A stretch of 52,500 bases of DNA from Acidobacteriota bacterium (GTDB lineage: Bacteria; Acidobacteriota; Vicinamibacteria; Fen-336), in contig WYBL01000019.1 in assembly GCA_011526565.1 (NCBI GenBank), positions 1 to 52,500 of the forward strand, read 5' to 3'. Made by a program: the position numbers and the translations under genes. Below the pieces are notes generated by a model. The model did no database searches. It was given only the letters and a program-made list of their open reading frames with translations, and was not told the origin of the DNA. Each line of letters opens with the position of its first letter. Positions within the stretch are counted from its first letter, which is position 1. Below, piece by piece: positions 14,147-22,830 of the stretch.

Positions 14147-15256
14147 CTAGAACCGCATCGGCATCACGACGTAGCGGTAGTCGAGGGCGCCGGCGTCGCC
14201 GCCCGGGCGCAGCAGCCCCTGGCTCTCGGCGTCCTTCAGCTCGAGCCACACGGTGTCCGTGCCGGCGACGCCGAGGAAGTCGAGCAGGTAGGCGGCATTG
14301 AAACCGATCTCCAGCTCCGGGCCCGGCTCCTCGACGACCAGCGTCTCCCGGGCTTCGCCCTGGTCCGGGGACTGGGCGGAGAGTTCCAGCTTGCCCTTGC
14401 CGAGCGCGACGCGGACCGCTCGGCTGCGCTCGGAGGAGAGCAGGCTGACGCGGCGGACGGCGGTGACGAGCGCCTCGCGCGAGAGCTCGACCTTGCGCTC
14501 TCCGGTGACGGCGACCACCCGCTCGAAGGCGGGGAACTGGCCCTCGATCGTCTTGCAGGCGAGGGTCCGGCCACCGCTGCGGAACAGCAGGTGGGCCTCG
14601 CGGGCCTCGAAGGCGACGCTGTCGGCTCCCTCGAGCAGGCGGGCCAGCTCGTGCACGGCCTTGCGCGGGACCAGGATGCGGCGCGGTTCCTTGACCTCCA
14701 GGCTGGCCGTCGCGCGGCAGTAGGCGAGGCGGTGGCCGTCGGTCGCGATCAGCGCACAAGAATCGCTCTCCAGCACCAGCAGCGCACCCGAGAGGTAGTA
14801 GCGGGCGTCCTCGGCGGTGATCGCGAAGGCGGTGCGGAGGATCATCTCGCGCAGCGGGGCGGCCGGCAGCTCGACCGCTGCGCCACCTTCCGCCTCCGGC
14901 AGCGCGGGGAAGTCCTCGCGCGGCAGGCCCGCCATCCGGTAGCGCACGCGCTCGCACTCGAGACTGGCCCAGCCGTCGGCGCCGACCGCGACCCGGACGT
15001 CGGCGTCGGGCAGCACGCGCGCGATCTCGAACAGCTTCTTGGCGCCCAGCGTCAGCGCCCCGGGGGTGGCCACGTCGGCGGCACAGGAAGAGCGCAGCGA
15101 CACGTCGAGGTCGGTGGCCGAGATCCGCAGCCCCCCCCCGCGCTCGGCCTCGAGCAGGACGTTGGCGAGGATCGGGATCGAGTTCTTGCGCTCGACGATG
15201 CCCTGGACCAGCGACAGTTCCTTGACGAGGTCGGTCTTGCGGACGACGAATTCCAT
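14147..15256 (-). CDS. dnaN: DNA polymerase III beta sliding clamp
   Basis: A 369-residue clamp of normal length, beginning MEFVVRKTDLVKELSLVQGIVERKNSIPIL and ending in the family-type YRYVVMPMRF. It forms the ring dimer that tethers polymerase III and repair enzymes to DNA. The leader contains GAAAGGAAC twice with an 11-base period; the second copy provides the ribosome-binding AGGAA just before the ATG. It follows dnaA across the presumed origin and precedes recF by 9 bases. An earlier in-frame start would add about 31 unconserved residues and is rejected. Confidence 0.96.
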   Translation of the reverse strand: MEFVVRKTDLVKELSLVQGIVERKNSIPILANVLLEAERGGGLRISATDLDVSLRSSCAADVATPGALTLGAKKLFEIARVLPDADVRVAVGADGWASLECERVRYRMAGLPREDFPALPEAEGGAAVELPAAPLREMILRTAFAITAEDARYYLSGALLVLESDSCALIATDGHRLAYCRATASLEVKEPRRILVPRKAVHELARLLEGADSVAFEAREAHLLFRSGGRTLACKTIEGQFPAFERVVAVTGERKVELSREALVTAVRRVSLLSSERSRAVRVALGKGKLELSAQSPDQGEARETLVVEEPGPELEIGFNAAYLLDFLGVAGTDTVWLELKDAESQGLLRPGGDAGALDYRYVVMPMRF

Positions 15257-15523
15257 GAGCGGTTCCTTTCCCGTTCCTTTCAAACCGACATGCGGGAGAG
15301 AGACGAGAAGAGAAAGAGGTGAGTGTGGAAACGGTGCGAATCCGCGCAAGTCGCTGAGTGGCGGCAGTCATGGCTGTGGGTCGGGTTGTGGATGCCGTGC
15401 CGAGCGTGAACGGCGGCCTGAGGAAGGCGGGCGACCCACAGCGCGGTCACCGGGGCCCCACAGCCACTGCCTGCGGAAAAGCGTCGCAAACTCATCGGAA
15501 TGAGTGCATCAGGCTGTGGATCA
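15257..15523. other. Candidate oriC: dnaA-dnaN gap with DnaA-box-like repeats
   Basis: The 235-base gap between dnaA and dnaN, together with the last codons of dnaA, contains six TGTGG-core sites resembling DnaA boxes: TGTGGAAAC (15324-15332), TGTGGGTCG (15375-15383), TGTGGATGC (15387-15395), CGACCCACA (15432-15440, opposite strand), GGCCCCACA (15454-15462, opposite strand) and TGTGGATCA (15515-15523). GCTGTGGGTCG and its exact reverse complement form an 11-base inverted pair. A purine-rich tract at 15294-15323 and the GTTCCTTTC direct repeat lie on the dnaN side and could serve as the unwinding region. The synteny dnaA-dnaN-recF-gyrB strongly supports an origin here; the exact boxes are inferred. 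Confidence 0.7.
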
Positions 15524-16796
15524 GCCTGTCGAAATCGGGGTCCTTCTTGCGCTGGTCCTCGATCTTGCGCACGGAGTGGATCACCGTCGTGTGGTGCTTG
15601 CCGAACGCCTTGCCGATCTCGGGCAGCGAGGCGTCGGTCAGCGTCTTCATCAGGTACATCGCGACCTGGCGCGGCAGCGCCACCGCCTTGGAGTTGTTGC
15701 GGGTCTTGAGCTCGGCGAGCTTCACATTGTAGTGGTCGGCGACGAGCTTCTGGATCATCTCCAGGCTGACCGGCTTGTCCTCCGTGTGCAGCAGGTCCTT
15801 CAGGACCTCCTGGGTCAGGGGCAGGTCGATGTCGCGGCCGGTCAGGCTCGCGTAGGCGACCAGCCGGATCAGGCTGCCCTCGAGTTCGCGGATGTTCGTG
15901 CGGACCTTGCTCGCGATGAAGAGGGCGACGTTCTCGGGCACCTCGACCCGTTCCGACTCGGCCTTCTTGCGCAGGATCGCGACCTTGGTCTCGATGTCGG
16001 GCGGCTGGATGTCGGCGATCAGCCCCCACTCGAAGCGGGACTGCAGGCGTTCCTCGAGGCTCGGGATCTGGCGCGGAGGACAGTCCGAGGAGATCACGAT
16101 CTGCTTCTGGCCGTCGTGGAGGGCGTTGAAGATGTGGAAGAACTCCTCCTGCGTGCGGTCCTTGCCGGCCATGAACTGAATGTCGTCGACGAGCAGCACG
16201 TCGATCGAGCGGTACTTCTGGCGGAAGGCGGGCAGGCGGTCGAAGCGGATCGCGTTGATCATCTCGTTGATGAAGCGGTCCGAGGAGATGTAGAGGAGTC
16301 GCAGCTTCTGGTTGCGGGCCTGGATGTAGTGCCCGATCGCGTGCATCAGGTGGGTCTTGCCGAGGCCGACGCCGCCGTAGAGGAACAGCGGGTTGTAGCT
16401 CTTGGAGGGGATCTCGGCCACGGCCCGGGCGGCGGCGTGCGCGAACTGGTTCGAGGAGCCGACCACGAAGCTCTCGAACGTGTACTTGGGGTTGAGCGGA
16501 GCGAGGGCCTCGTCACGCGGTGGCTCGGCGGCGGGGGCCGCGGGCGCAGGCATCGGGTCGGCGTCTTCGGGCTCGAAGACGACCTTCACCTCGGGGCGAC
16601 CGAGTTCGGCCAGCGCCTCGTGCAGTACCGGCTGGTAGTTCTTCGTCAGCCAATCCTTGAACTGCGCCGACGGCACCCGCACCCGCAACAGGCTGGCGTC
16701 CTCGGAGAGCAGCGTGGTGGGACGGAACCAGAGGCTGAACGTGTGGCGGGTCAGCTTCCGCTCGAGCAGCCCGAGGACCTGATCCCAGAGGTTCAC
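15492..16796 (-). CDS. dnaA: Chromosomal replication initiator DnaA
   Basis: A 434-residue protein with all four domains. Domain I is at residues 1-75 ([20 protein letters not shown]). Domain II is a Pro/Ala-rich linker around residues 78-98. Domain III is the AAA+ ATPase, with Walker A GGVGLGKT at 141-148, [11 protein letters not shown] and the arginine-finger region. Domain IV carries the DnaA-box-binding signature [14 protein letters not shown]. The chosen start is a GTG at 16796 with AGGAG about ten bases upstream. The frame stays open to 17183, but the extra residues are unlike DnaA. It is transcribed away from rpmH. The inverted DnaA-box pair in its leader suggests autoregulation. Confidence 0.96.
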   Translation of the reverse strand: MNLWDQVLGLLERKLTRHTFSLWFRPTTLLSEDASLLRVRVPSAQFKDWLTKNYQPVLHEALAELGRPEVKVVFEPEDADPMPAPAAPAAEPPRDEALAPLNPKYTFESFVVGSSNQFAHAAARAVAEIPSKSYNPLFLYGGVGLGKTHLMHAIGHYIQARNQKLRLLYISSDRFINEMINAIRFDRLPAFRQKYRSIDVLLVDDIQFMAGKDRTQEEFFHIFNALHDGQKQIVISSDCPPRQIPSLEERLQSRFEWGLIADIQPPDIETKVAILRKKAESERVEVPENVALFIASKVRTNIRELEGSLIRLVAYASLTGRDIDLPLTQEVLKDLLHTEDKPVSLEMIQKLVADHYNVKLAELKTRNNSKAVALPRQVAMYLMKTLTDASLPEIGKAFGKHHTTVIHSVRKIEDQRKKDPDFDRLIHSLMHSFR

Positions 16797-16902
16797 GACA
16801 GCGGCGCTCCTGGCTCCGACGATGGGACGCAACTCTTTTCGATGCAACGACTTGAGATACGGATCGAGCCGCAACGCCCCGCGCCGCTCCCGAACGGGCG
16901 GG

Positions 16903-16934
16903 TTTTGCACAGAGATTTCAACATCTGTGGAAAA
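16903..16934. promoter_or_regulatory. Inverted pair of DnaA-box-like sites in dnaA leader
   Basis: TTTTGCACAGA (16903-16913) and TCTGTGGAAAA (16924-16934) are inverted copies with one mismatch, separated by ten bases. TGTGGAAAA is the reverse complement of TTTTCCACA, one base from the consensus DnaA box TTATCCACA. The pair lies between the dnaA promoter candidate and the dnaA start, the usual place for DnaA autoregulation; it may also be part of the origin. Confidence 0.6.
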
Positions 16935-16977
16935 TCGGGAGGCGGTGGCCGCGAGAAGCGTTTCGTCCGAAGCGGGG

Positions 16978-17006
16978 ACGTTAGCACACGACGCGACGGG
17001 GCTCAA
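16978..17006 (-). promoter_or_regulatory. Candidate dnaA promoter
   Basis: On the minus strand TTGAGC (17006-17001) is followed after 17 bases by TAACGT (16983-16978). The -35 matches consensus at four positions; the -10 is weak. It would give a dnaA leader of about 175 bases that contains the DnaA-box pair. Confidence 0.35.
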
Positions 17007-17038
17007 TGCTGGAGCGGTCCGCGGGGCCGTACCTTCGT

Positions 17039-17068
17039 TTGACAGGGTCCTGTGCGGAGCCGTAAACT
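17039..17068 (+). promoter_or_regulatory. Candidate sigma-70 promoter for rpmH-rnpA
   Basis: A perfect -35 TTGACA (17039-17044) is followed after 18 bases by TAAACT (17063-17068), a four-of-six -10. It lies about 40 bases before the rpmH ATG, where the promoter of this strongly expressed operon is expected. Confidence 0.6.
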
Positions 17069-17109
17069 TATCGCTTTCGTCGGACGCACTTGCGAGGCTT
17101 CGAAGAACC

Positions 17110-17244
17110 ATGAAGAGGACGTTCCAGCCGAACAACCGGCACCGGCGCCGCACCCACGGGTTCCTGGTCCGGATGCGGACCAAGGGCGGTCGCCTGGTCC
17201 TGAAGCGCCGCCGTCAGAAGGGCCGGAAGCGGATCGCGCTGTAG
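17110..17244 (+). CDS. rpmH: 50S ribosomal protein L34
   Basis: A 44-residue, extremely basic protein with the L34 sequence pattern [14 protein letters not shown] and a C-terminal KGRKRIAL. It is a structural protein of the large ribosomal subunit. It is too short to be mistaken and stands in its canonical place next to rnpA, divergent from dnaA. The rnpA start follows 14 bases after its stop. Confidence 0.97.
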   Translation: MKRTFQPNNRHRRRTHGFLVRMRTKGGRLVLKRRRQKGRKRIAL

Positions 17245-17258
17245 CGCGCGCGGCACTC

Positions 17259-17627
17259 GTGAGCGGGCTGGCCCGGCCGAGGCGGTTGCGCTCTGGTGCC
17301 GACATCCGGCGAGTTCTCAAGGAGGGCCTGCGGCTCGACGGTGCGCTGTTCGTGCTCTTCGCGCTCGATCGGCCGCAACCGCTGGCGCGACTCGGCCTCG
17401 CCGTCGGCCGGCGGGTCGGTGACGCGGTCCGCCGCAACCGTGCGAAGCGGCTGCTGCGCGAGGCTTTCCGCGCCGCTGCGCCGCAGCGCGGCACGGACCT
17501 GGTCGCGGTCGGCAAGCCGGGGCTGCCCGAGCGCTCGGCGGACGAGGTGAAGCGTGAGTTGGCCCAGCGCCTCCGGCGCCTGGAAGGCCGGCCGGCCCGG
17601 CGAAGCCGCCCTGCTGGCCGGGATTGA
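17259..17627 (+). CDS. rnpA: Ribonuclease P protein component
   Basis: A 122-residue basic protein with the RNase P signature [12 protein letters not shown] at residues 67-78, preceded by [10 protein letters not shown]. It binds the catalytic RNA and the 5' leader of precursor tRNAs. The GTG start at 17259 ([16 protein letters not shown]) fits the family N-terminus; a longer reading would run through rpmH in another frame and is rejected. No good ribosome-binding site is seen, so translation may be coupled to rpmH. Its 3' end overlaps yidD by 74 bases. Confidence 0.92.
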   Translation: MSGLARPRRLRSGADIRRVLKEGLRLDGALFVLFALDRPQPLARLGLAVGRRVGDAVRRNRAKRLLREAFRAAAPQRGTDLVAVGKPGLPERSADEVKRELAQRLRRLEGRPARRSRPAGRD

Positions 17628-17808
17628 AATCTACCGCCTCACGCTGGCCCCCTGGCTGGGGGGCCACTGCCGTTTCGTCCCCAGTTGCAGCGCGTACGCG
17701 GAAGAGGCGTTCGAGCGACACGGGACATGGCGCGGCCTGCGACTCGCGGCGTGGCGGCTGTTGCGCTGCCAGCCGCTGAGCCGCGGCGGGCCGGACCCGG
17801 TGCCCTAG
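17554..17808 (+). CDS. yidD: Membrane protein insertion efficiency factor YidD
   Basis: An 84-residue protein. From residue 20 it matches Yid[22 protein letters not shown], then [28 protein letters not shown]. The three conserved Cys and the GGPDPVP end are intact. YidD helps the YidC insertase and sits between rnpA and yidC in most bacteria. The start used is the GTG that overlaps rnpA; the first 18 residues are not conserved, so the true start may lie further in. Confidence 0.85.
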   Translation: MSWPSASGAWKAGRPGEAALLAGIEIYRLTLAPWLGGHCRFVPSCSAYAEEAFERHGTWRGLRLAAWRLLRCQPLSRGGPDPVP

Positions 17809-17817
17809 GAAGGACCC

Positions 17818-19473
17818 ATGGAAGAACGGCGTCTGTTGCTGGCGGTGGCCCTGTCGTTTCTGGTCCTCACCGGGTACCGCTTGTTGTTTCCGCCGCCCGA
17901 GCGTCCGCAGCGGCCGCCGGCGACGACCGTGACCGCAGAGCCTGGTGGAGCGGGCCCCACGTCGCCAGCCGTGGCGCAGGCGACGCCCACGCCGGTGCCG
18001 GTGGTCGAGGCCGTCGCGGACGAACGGCAGCGCCGGGTCGAGGTGAGCGGCGGCGGTCGGACGCTGGCGTTCAGCAACGAAGGCGCGCGGCTGGTCTCGT
18101 GGCGGCTGGAAGCGTTCCGGGACGATCGCGGGGCGCCGCTGGAGATGATCCGGGCGGCGCTCGGCGGGCCGTGGCCGCTCGATGTCGAGACCGGAGACCG
18201 GGAAGTCGACGCGGCGCTGCGGAGCGCCCTGTTCCAGCCCAGCAGCGAGGTCGTGACGCTCGGGCGCGAGGGCGGGCTCCTGTCGTTCCGTTATGCCAGC
18301 GGGGACCTCGAGGCGAGCAAGGAGCTGACGTTCCGCGGAGGAGACGGCCTCGTCGAGGTGAAGGCCCGGGTGCGCAAGGCGGGCCGAGAGCTCCCGGTGC
18401 GGCTCGTGTGGGGGCCGGGGCTGGGCAACCCGACGGTCGCCGAGCAGGGCGTGCAGGGCTACATTGCACCCCAGGGGGTGTGGTTCGACGGGCGGTCGAC
18501 CCATCGGGTGGTGGTTGCGGGTCTCGAGGCCCCGGTGGGAGCACCGGCCGCCCGCTGGGTGGGTGTCGAGAGCCAGCACTTCGCCGCCCTGCTGGTACCG
18601 GCCGAGCCCGCGGCGGCCGAGGTGCGGAGGGTCGAGGTGCCGTCGACCGACCCGACGCTGCCGAAGGTGGATCTGCCCGCCGTGCTGCTGCCGGTCGGCC
18701 CCGGCGGCGCGTTGTTGTTCGTGGGCGCGAAGGACTACGACGAGCTGGCCCGGCTCGGGCACCAGTTGCACGAGGTCGTCGGAGTGGGGGACTGGATCGG
18801 GCCCATCGTCGTGCCGCTGCTGCGGCTGCTGCGCTTCGTGCACGGCTACGTCGGCAACTACGGCTGGGCGATCGTCGTGCTGACCGTCGTGATCAACCTG
18901 GTGATGGCGCCGCTGCGCCACCTCTCGATCGCCAATGGCATGAAGATGGCCAAGATGGCGCCCGAGATGAAGGTGATCCAGGAGCGCTATCGCAAGGTGC
19001 CGCCGCTCGACCCGAAGCGTCAGGAGATGCACGCGGAAATGACCGCGCTGTACGCGAAGCACGGGATGAGCATGGGCAGCCAGATGCTGCTCGGCTGTCT
19101 GCCGCTGCTGCTGACGATGCCGTTCCTGTTCGCGTTCTACCGTGTGCTCCAGGTGTCGATCGACCTGCGCGGCGCGTCGTTCCTGTGGATCCCGGACCTG
19201 TCGCACACCGACCCGTGGTACATCACGCCGATCCTGATGGGCGTGTCGATGGCGTTGATGTCGAAGCTGACGCCGACCGCGATGGACCCCGCGCAGCAGC
19301 GGATCATGATGCTGATGCCGCTGGTGCTGGTGGTGATGTTCTTCGCCGCCCCGGCCGGCCTCAACTTGTACTGGCTGGCGTCGAACGTGTGCGCGATCGT
19401 GCAGCAGGGGATCACGCTGAAGTTGCTCCAGCACTCGCAGCCGGAAGCGGCGCCCGAGAGGAAGAAGCGATGA
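17818..19473 (+). CDS. yidC: Membrane protein insertase YidC
   Basis: A 551-residue Gram-negative-type YidC. Transmembrane helix 1 is at residues 5-24, followed by a Pro-rich linker and a large periplasmic beta domain. The conserved insertase core, with about five helices, starts near residue 335 (GNYGWAIVVLTVVINLVMAPL). The cytoplasmic loop (KHGMSMGSQMLLGCLPLLL) and the C-terminal PAGLNLYWLASNVCAIVQQ are typical, and the tail is basic (ERKKR). It inserts membrane proteins alone or with SecYEG. The start has an AAGGA site. Its stop overlaps jag in an ATGA. Confidence 0.95.
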   Translation: MEERRLLLAVALSFLVLTGYRLLFPPPERPQRPPATTVTAEPGGAGPTSPAVAQATPTPVPVVEAVADERQRRVEVSGGGRTLAFSNEGARLVSWRLEAFRDDRGAPLEMIRAALGGPWPLDVETGDREVDAALRSALFQPSSEVVTLGREGGLLSFRYASGDLEASKELTFRGGDGLVEVKARVRKAGRELPVRLVWGPGLGNPTVAEQGVQGYIAPQGVWFDGRSTHRVVVAGLEAPVGAPAARWVGVESQHFAALLVPAEPAAAEVRRVEVPSTDPTLPKVDLPAVLLPVGPGGALLFVGAKDYDELARLGHQLHEVVGVGDWIGPIVVPLLRLLRFVHGYVGNYGWAIVVLTVVINLVMAPLRHLSIANGMKMAKMAPEMKVIQERYRKVPPLDPKRQEMHAEMTALYAKHGMSMGSQMLLGCLPLLLTMPFLFAFYRVLQVSIDLRGASFLWIPDLSHTDPWYITPILMGVSMALMSKLTPTAMDPAQQRIMMLMPLVLVVMFFAAPAGLNLYWLASNVCAIVQQGITLKLLQHSQPEAAPERKKR

Positions 19474-20144
19474 GGGACCCGGTCTTCACGGGCACGGACG
19501 AGACGGCCGCCGTCGCCGAGGCCGCGCGCACGCTCGGCCTGCCGGCCGGGGGCCTGCGCTATGCGCTGCTGGACCCCGGGACGCCGGCGGTGCGCGGCGT
19601 GCCTGCGACGCCGGCGCGCATCGCCGTGATCGTGCCGACGCGCCCGCCGGTGGCGGTCGCGCCCGTGGCGGCGCGCCCGACGGTCTCCCCGGGGGAGGCT
19701 GTGCGCGGGGTGCTCTCCGCGCTGGGCCAGGCGGCCGGCGCCGCCCTCGAGGTCGACGCCGAAGCGACGTCGCGCGGAGAGCGCCTGTCGCTGAAGGGGG
19801 AGGCGACGCGCGTGCTGCTCCACGACAACGGAGAAGCGCTGGAGGCCCTGGCCCTGCTGTTGCAGCGGGTCGCTGCCAATGCCGACCCCGAGTACCGGCT
19901 GGAACTGCGGTGCGAGGCCGTGCGGCAACGCCGAGACGAGCACCTGCGCGCCGAGGCGCTGGCCGTCGCGCAGGCCGTGGCGCAGGACGGCCGTCCGCGG
20001 CCGATGCCGGCACTGAACGCCTACGACCGCCGGATCGTGCACATGGCCGTGGCCGAGGTGCCCGGTGTGGCCAGCCAGAGCCAGGGCGAAGGGCGGGAAC
20101 GGCGGGTGGTGATCGCGCCGAAACCCGACGCCGCGCACGCCTGA
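19470..20144 (+). CDS. jag: RNA-binding Jag/KhpB-like protein (KH and R3H)
   Basis: A 224-residue protein. Residues 3-40 resemble the Jag N-terminal domain (AVAEAARTLGLPAGGLRYALL). A KH-like domain is at about 75-150, with GEATRVLLHDNGEALEALALLLQRV. The C-terminal R3H domain includes NAYDRRIVHMAVAEVPGV. The family binds RNA and, in some bacteria, influences division and cell-wall synthesis. The start overlaps the yidC stop. In many bacteria mnmE and mnmG lie between jag and rsmG; here rsmG follows directly. Confidence 0.85.
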   Translation: MRDPVFTGTDETAAVAEAARTLGLPAGGLRYALLDPGTPAVRGVPATPARIAVIVPTRPPVAVAPVAARPTVSPGEAVRGVLSALGQAAGAALEVDAEATSRGERLSLKGEATRVLLHDNGEALEALALLLQRVAANADPEYRLELRCEAVRQRRDEHLRAEALAVAQAVAQDGRPRPMPALNAYDRRIVHMAVAEVPGVASQSQGEGRERRVVIAPKPDAAHA

Positions 20145-20226
20145 TCCGAGCCCCCACACGCGGGCGCTTGCTGAGCTCGGCATTCCCGGGCCCGGCCGCG
20201 ACCGCCTGGCCCGCTACCTGGACCGG

Positions 20227-20700
20227 GTGGCGGAGTGGAATCCCCGCATCAACCTGACCGGGGCGCGCGACGCGGCCACGCGGGTGGCGCGGCTCGTGGG
20301 AGACATCCCGGCCTGGGCGCCCCGGATTCTCGGGCCCCGGGTCCTCGACATCGGCAGCGGCAATGGCTCCCCGGGGCTGGTGCTGGCGATCCTGCGTCCC
20401 GACCTCGAGGTGACGCTGCTCGAGCCGCGGATGCGGCGCTGGGCGTTCCTGCGGGAGGCGATTCGCGACGCCGGCGCTCGCGCCGAGGCCGTGCGAGCCC
20501 GCCACGACCAGTATGACGGGGCGCCCGCCGACACCGTCGTGCTGCGGGCGCTCCAGATCGAAGCGCGCGAGCTGTGGCCCCTGGTCCGGCCGCGGGGGGA
20601 GTGGGTGCAGGTCGGGGCGCCGCCGGTCTCGTGGGGCGGCTTCGAGCCGTTGCCCGGCTGGGCCCCGGACGTGCACGTCGCCCGGCGCTGTTCCACGTGA
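20227..20700 (+). CDS. rsmG: 16S rRNA G527 methyltransferase RsmG (start uncertain)
   Basis: From the first ordinary start (GTG 20227) there are 157 residues, with WNPRINLTG and the SAM-binding LDIGSGNGSPGLVLAIL characteristic of RsmG (GidB). The enzyme makes m7G527 in 16S rRNA. The frame is open from 20113, and codons 20161-20226 encode ALAELGIPGPGRDRLARYLD, which looks like the conserved N-terminal helix. No ATG, GTG or TTG exists there, so translation probably starts at a rare codon (for example ATT at 20182) or by coupling or frameshift from jag. The C-terminal end is shorter than in E. coli, and its last three codons and stop lie inside a parS site. Confidence 0.85.
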   Translation: MAEWNPRINLTGARDAATRVARLVGDIPAWAPRILGPRVLDIGSGNGSPGLVLAILRPDLEVTLLEPRMRRWAFLREAIRDAGARAEAVRARHDQYDGAPADTVVLRALQIEARELWPLVRPRGEWVQVGAPPVSWGGFEPLPGWAPDVHVARRCST

Positions 20701-20704
20701 AACA
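20689..20704. promoter_or_regulatory. parS site 1, within rsmG 3' end
   Basis: TGTTCCACGTGAAACA matches the bacterial parS consensus TGTTNCACGTGAAACA exactly. Bases 20689-20700 are also the last three codons and the stop of rsmG (Cys-Ser-Thr-stop). ParB binds here and spreads or slides as a CTP clamp for chromosome segregation. Confidence 0.95.
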
Positions 20705-20730
20705 CCCCACGGCTCCGCGGGGTGTTTCAC
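20697..20730. repeat. Inverted repeat joining the two parS sites
   Basis: GTGAAACACCCC (20697-20708) and GGGGTGTTTCAC (20719-20730) are perfect 12-base complements with a ten-base loop. The arms are the right half of parS1 and the left half of parS2 with GC extensions. Transcribed, it would be a strong hairpin straight after the rsmG stop and could end that transcript. Confidence 0.7.
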
Positions 20731-20738
20731 GTGAAACA
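20723..20738. promoter_or_regulatory. parS site 2, upstream of parA
   Basis: TGTTTCACGTGAAACA is the perfect palindromic parS consensus, extended to 20 bases (20721-20740) by flanking GG/CC. It lies 92 bases before parA. A TATCCT at 20746-20751 could be a -10 whose -35 region would fall in this site, so ParB binding might affect parA transcription; that is inference. Confidence 0.95.
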
Positions 20739-21583
20739 CCGGTGGTATCCTCTCGCCCCCCGAGGGTCCTGCCGGCCAGAGTGGGCCTGGCGCGGCGCGG
20801 GAACGCGAAACAGGAGGTAGACGCGGGCGGTGGCGCGCATCATTGCCGTAGCGAACCAGAAGGGCGGCGTGGGCAAGACCACGACCGTCATCAACCTGGC
20901 CGCATCACTGGCCGCGGCCGAGAAGCGGGTGCTGGCGATCGATCTCGATCCCCAGGGCAACCTCACCTCCGGCCTCGGGCTGCGCAGCCGCGATCCGCGC
21001 CCCTCGGCCTACGACCTGCTGGCGGGGGAGTCGGGGGTGGCGACGGCCCGGCTCGCCACCGACCTCACCACCCTTCACCTCATCCCGTCGGATCGCAACC
21101 TGATCGGCGCCGAGATCGAGCTCGTCAACGCGGAAGAGCGCGAGTACCGCCTGCGCGCGGCCCTGCGCGACGCGACGGCCGACTACGACTACGTGCTCGT
21201 CGACTGCCCGCCTTCGCTCGGCCTGTTGACCCTCAACGCGCTGGTGGCCGCCGACGCGGTGCTGGTGCCCCTGCAGTGCGAGTACTTCGCGCTCGAGGGG
21301 GTCACCGAACTGCTGTCGACTCTGCGCCGGGTGCAGGCGGCCTTCAACCCGAACCTCGACATCGCCGGCGTCCTGCTGACGATGGTCGACCTGCGGATGA
21401 CGCTCACCCAGCAGGTGATCTCCGAGGTCCGTGCCCACTTCCCAGGCCGCGTCTACGCGGCCCACATCCCGCGCAGCGTGCGGCTGGGCGAGGCCCCCTC
21501 GTTCGGCAAGCCGATCCTGCTCTACGACATCAAGTCCAAGGGGGCCGAGGCCTACCTCGCCCTCGCCAGGGAGATCCTCGAGA

Positions 21584-22467
<884 letters not shown>

Positions 22468-22468
<1 letters not shown>

Positions 22469-22830
22469 TGGTCCTCAAGCAACTCCGGGGTCTGGCCGGC
22501 GACGAGATCAACGGCTTCATGGACCAGGGCACCGAGTTCCTGGGCGAGTTGCGCTTCCGCGACACGTTCCGCGTCGACGGCCACGTCAAGGGTCGGATCG
22601 TGTCCGACAACACGCTGATCGTCGGCGAGACCGGCCACGTCGAGGCCGACATCGACTGCGGAGTGGTCTCCATCCGCGGCACCGTCACCGGCCACATCCA
22701 CGGCCGCCAGCGCATCGAGCTGATGGCCGGGTCGAAGGTGCACGGCACGCTGAGCTCGCCGCGGCTTTTGATCGAGGAGGGTGCGCTGTTCCAGGGCGAC
22801 TGCGACACGACGCCCGCGACCACGAAATGA
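22468..22830 (+). CDS. Bactofilin
   Basis: A 120-residue beta-helical cytoskeletal protein. Repeating short strands with hydrophobic-Gly periodicity run from about residue 20 to 110: GELRFRDTFRVDGHVKGRI, LIVGETGHVEADI, VSIRGTVTGHIHG, RIELMAGSKVHGTL. The charged flanks are short. Bactofilins polymerise without nucleotide and shape cells or position proteins; in Myxococcus some help place ParABS complexes. Its position overlapping both parB and selD makes a link to segregation plausible but unproven here. Confidence 0.88.

Larger units (their letters stand above)
16797..17109. other. dnaA-rpmH divergent intergenic region
   Basis: This 313-base gap has no convincing gene. It carries the leader and probable promoter of dnaA on the minus strand, the probable rpmH promoter on the plus strand, and an inverted pair of DnaA-box-like sites. 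It is noticeably more AT-rich around 16900-16935 than its surroundings. In many bacteria the origin is split between this gap and the dnaA-dnaN gap, so it may be a second origin part. Confidence 0.6.

Noticed and set aside
16797..17183. N-terminal extension of DnaA
   Set aside because: The frame is open, but the residues are Arg/Ser-rich and unlike DnaA domain I, and they would run across the origin-like repeats and the rpmH promoter.
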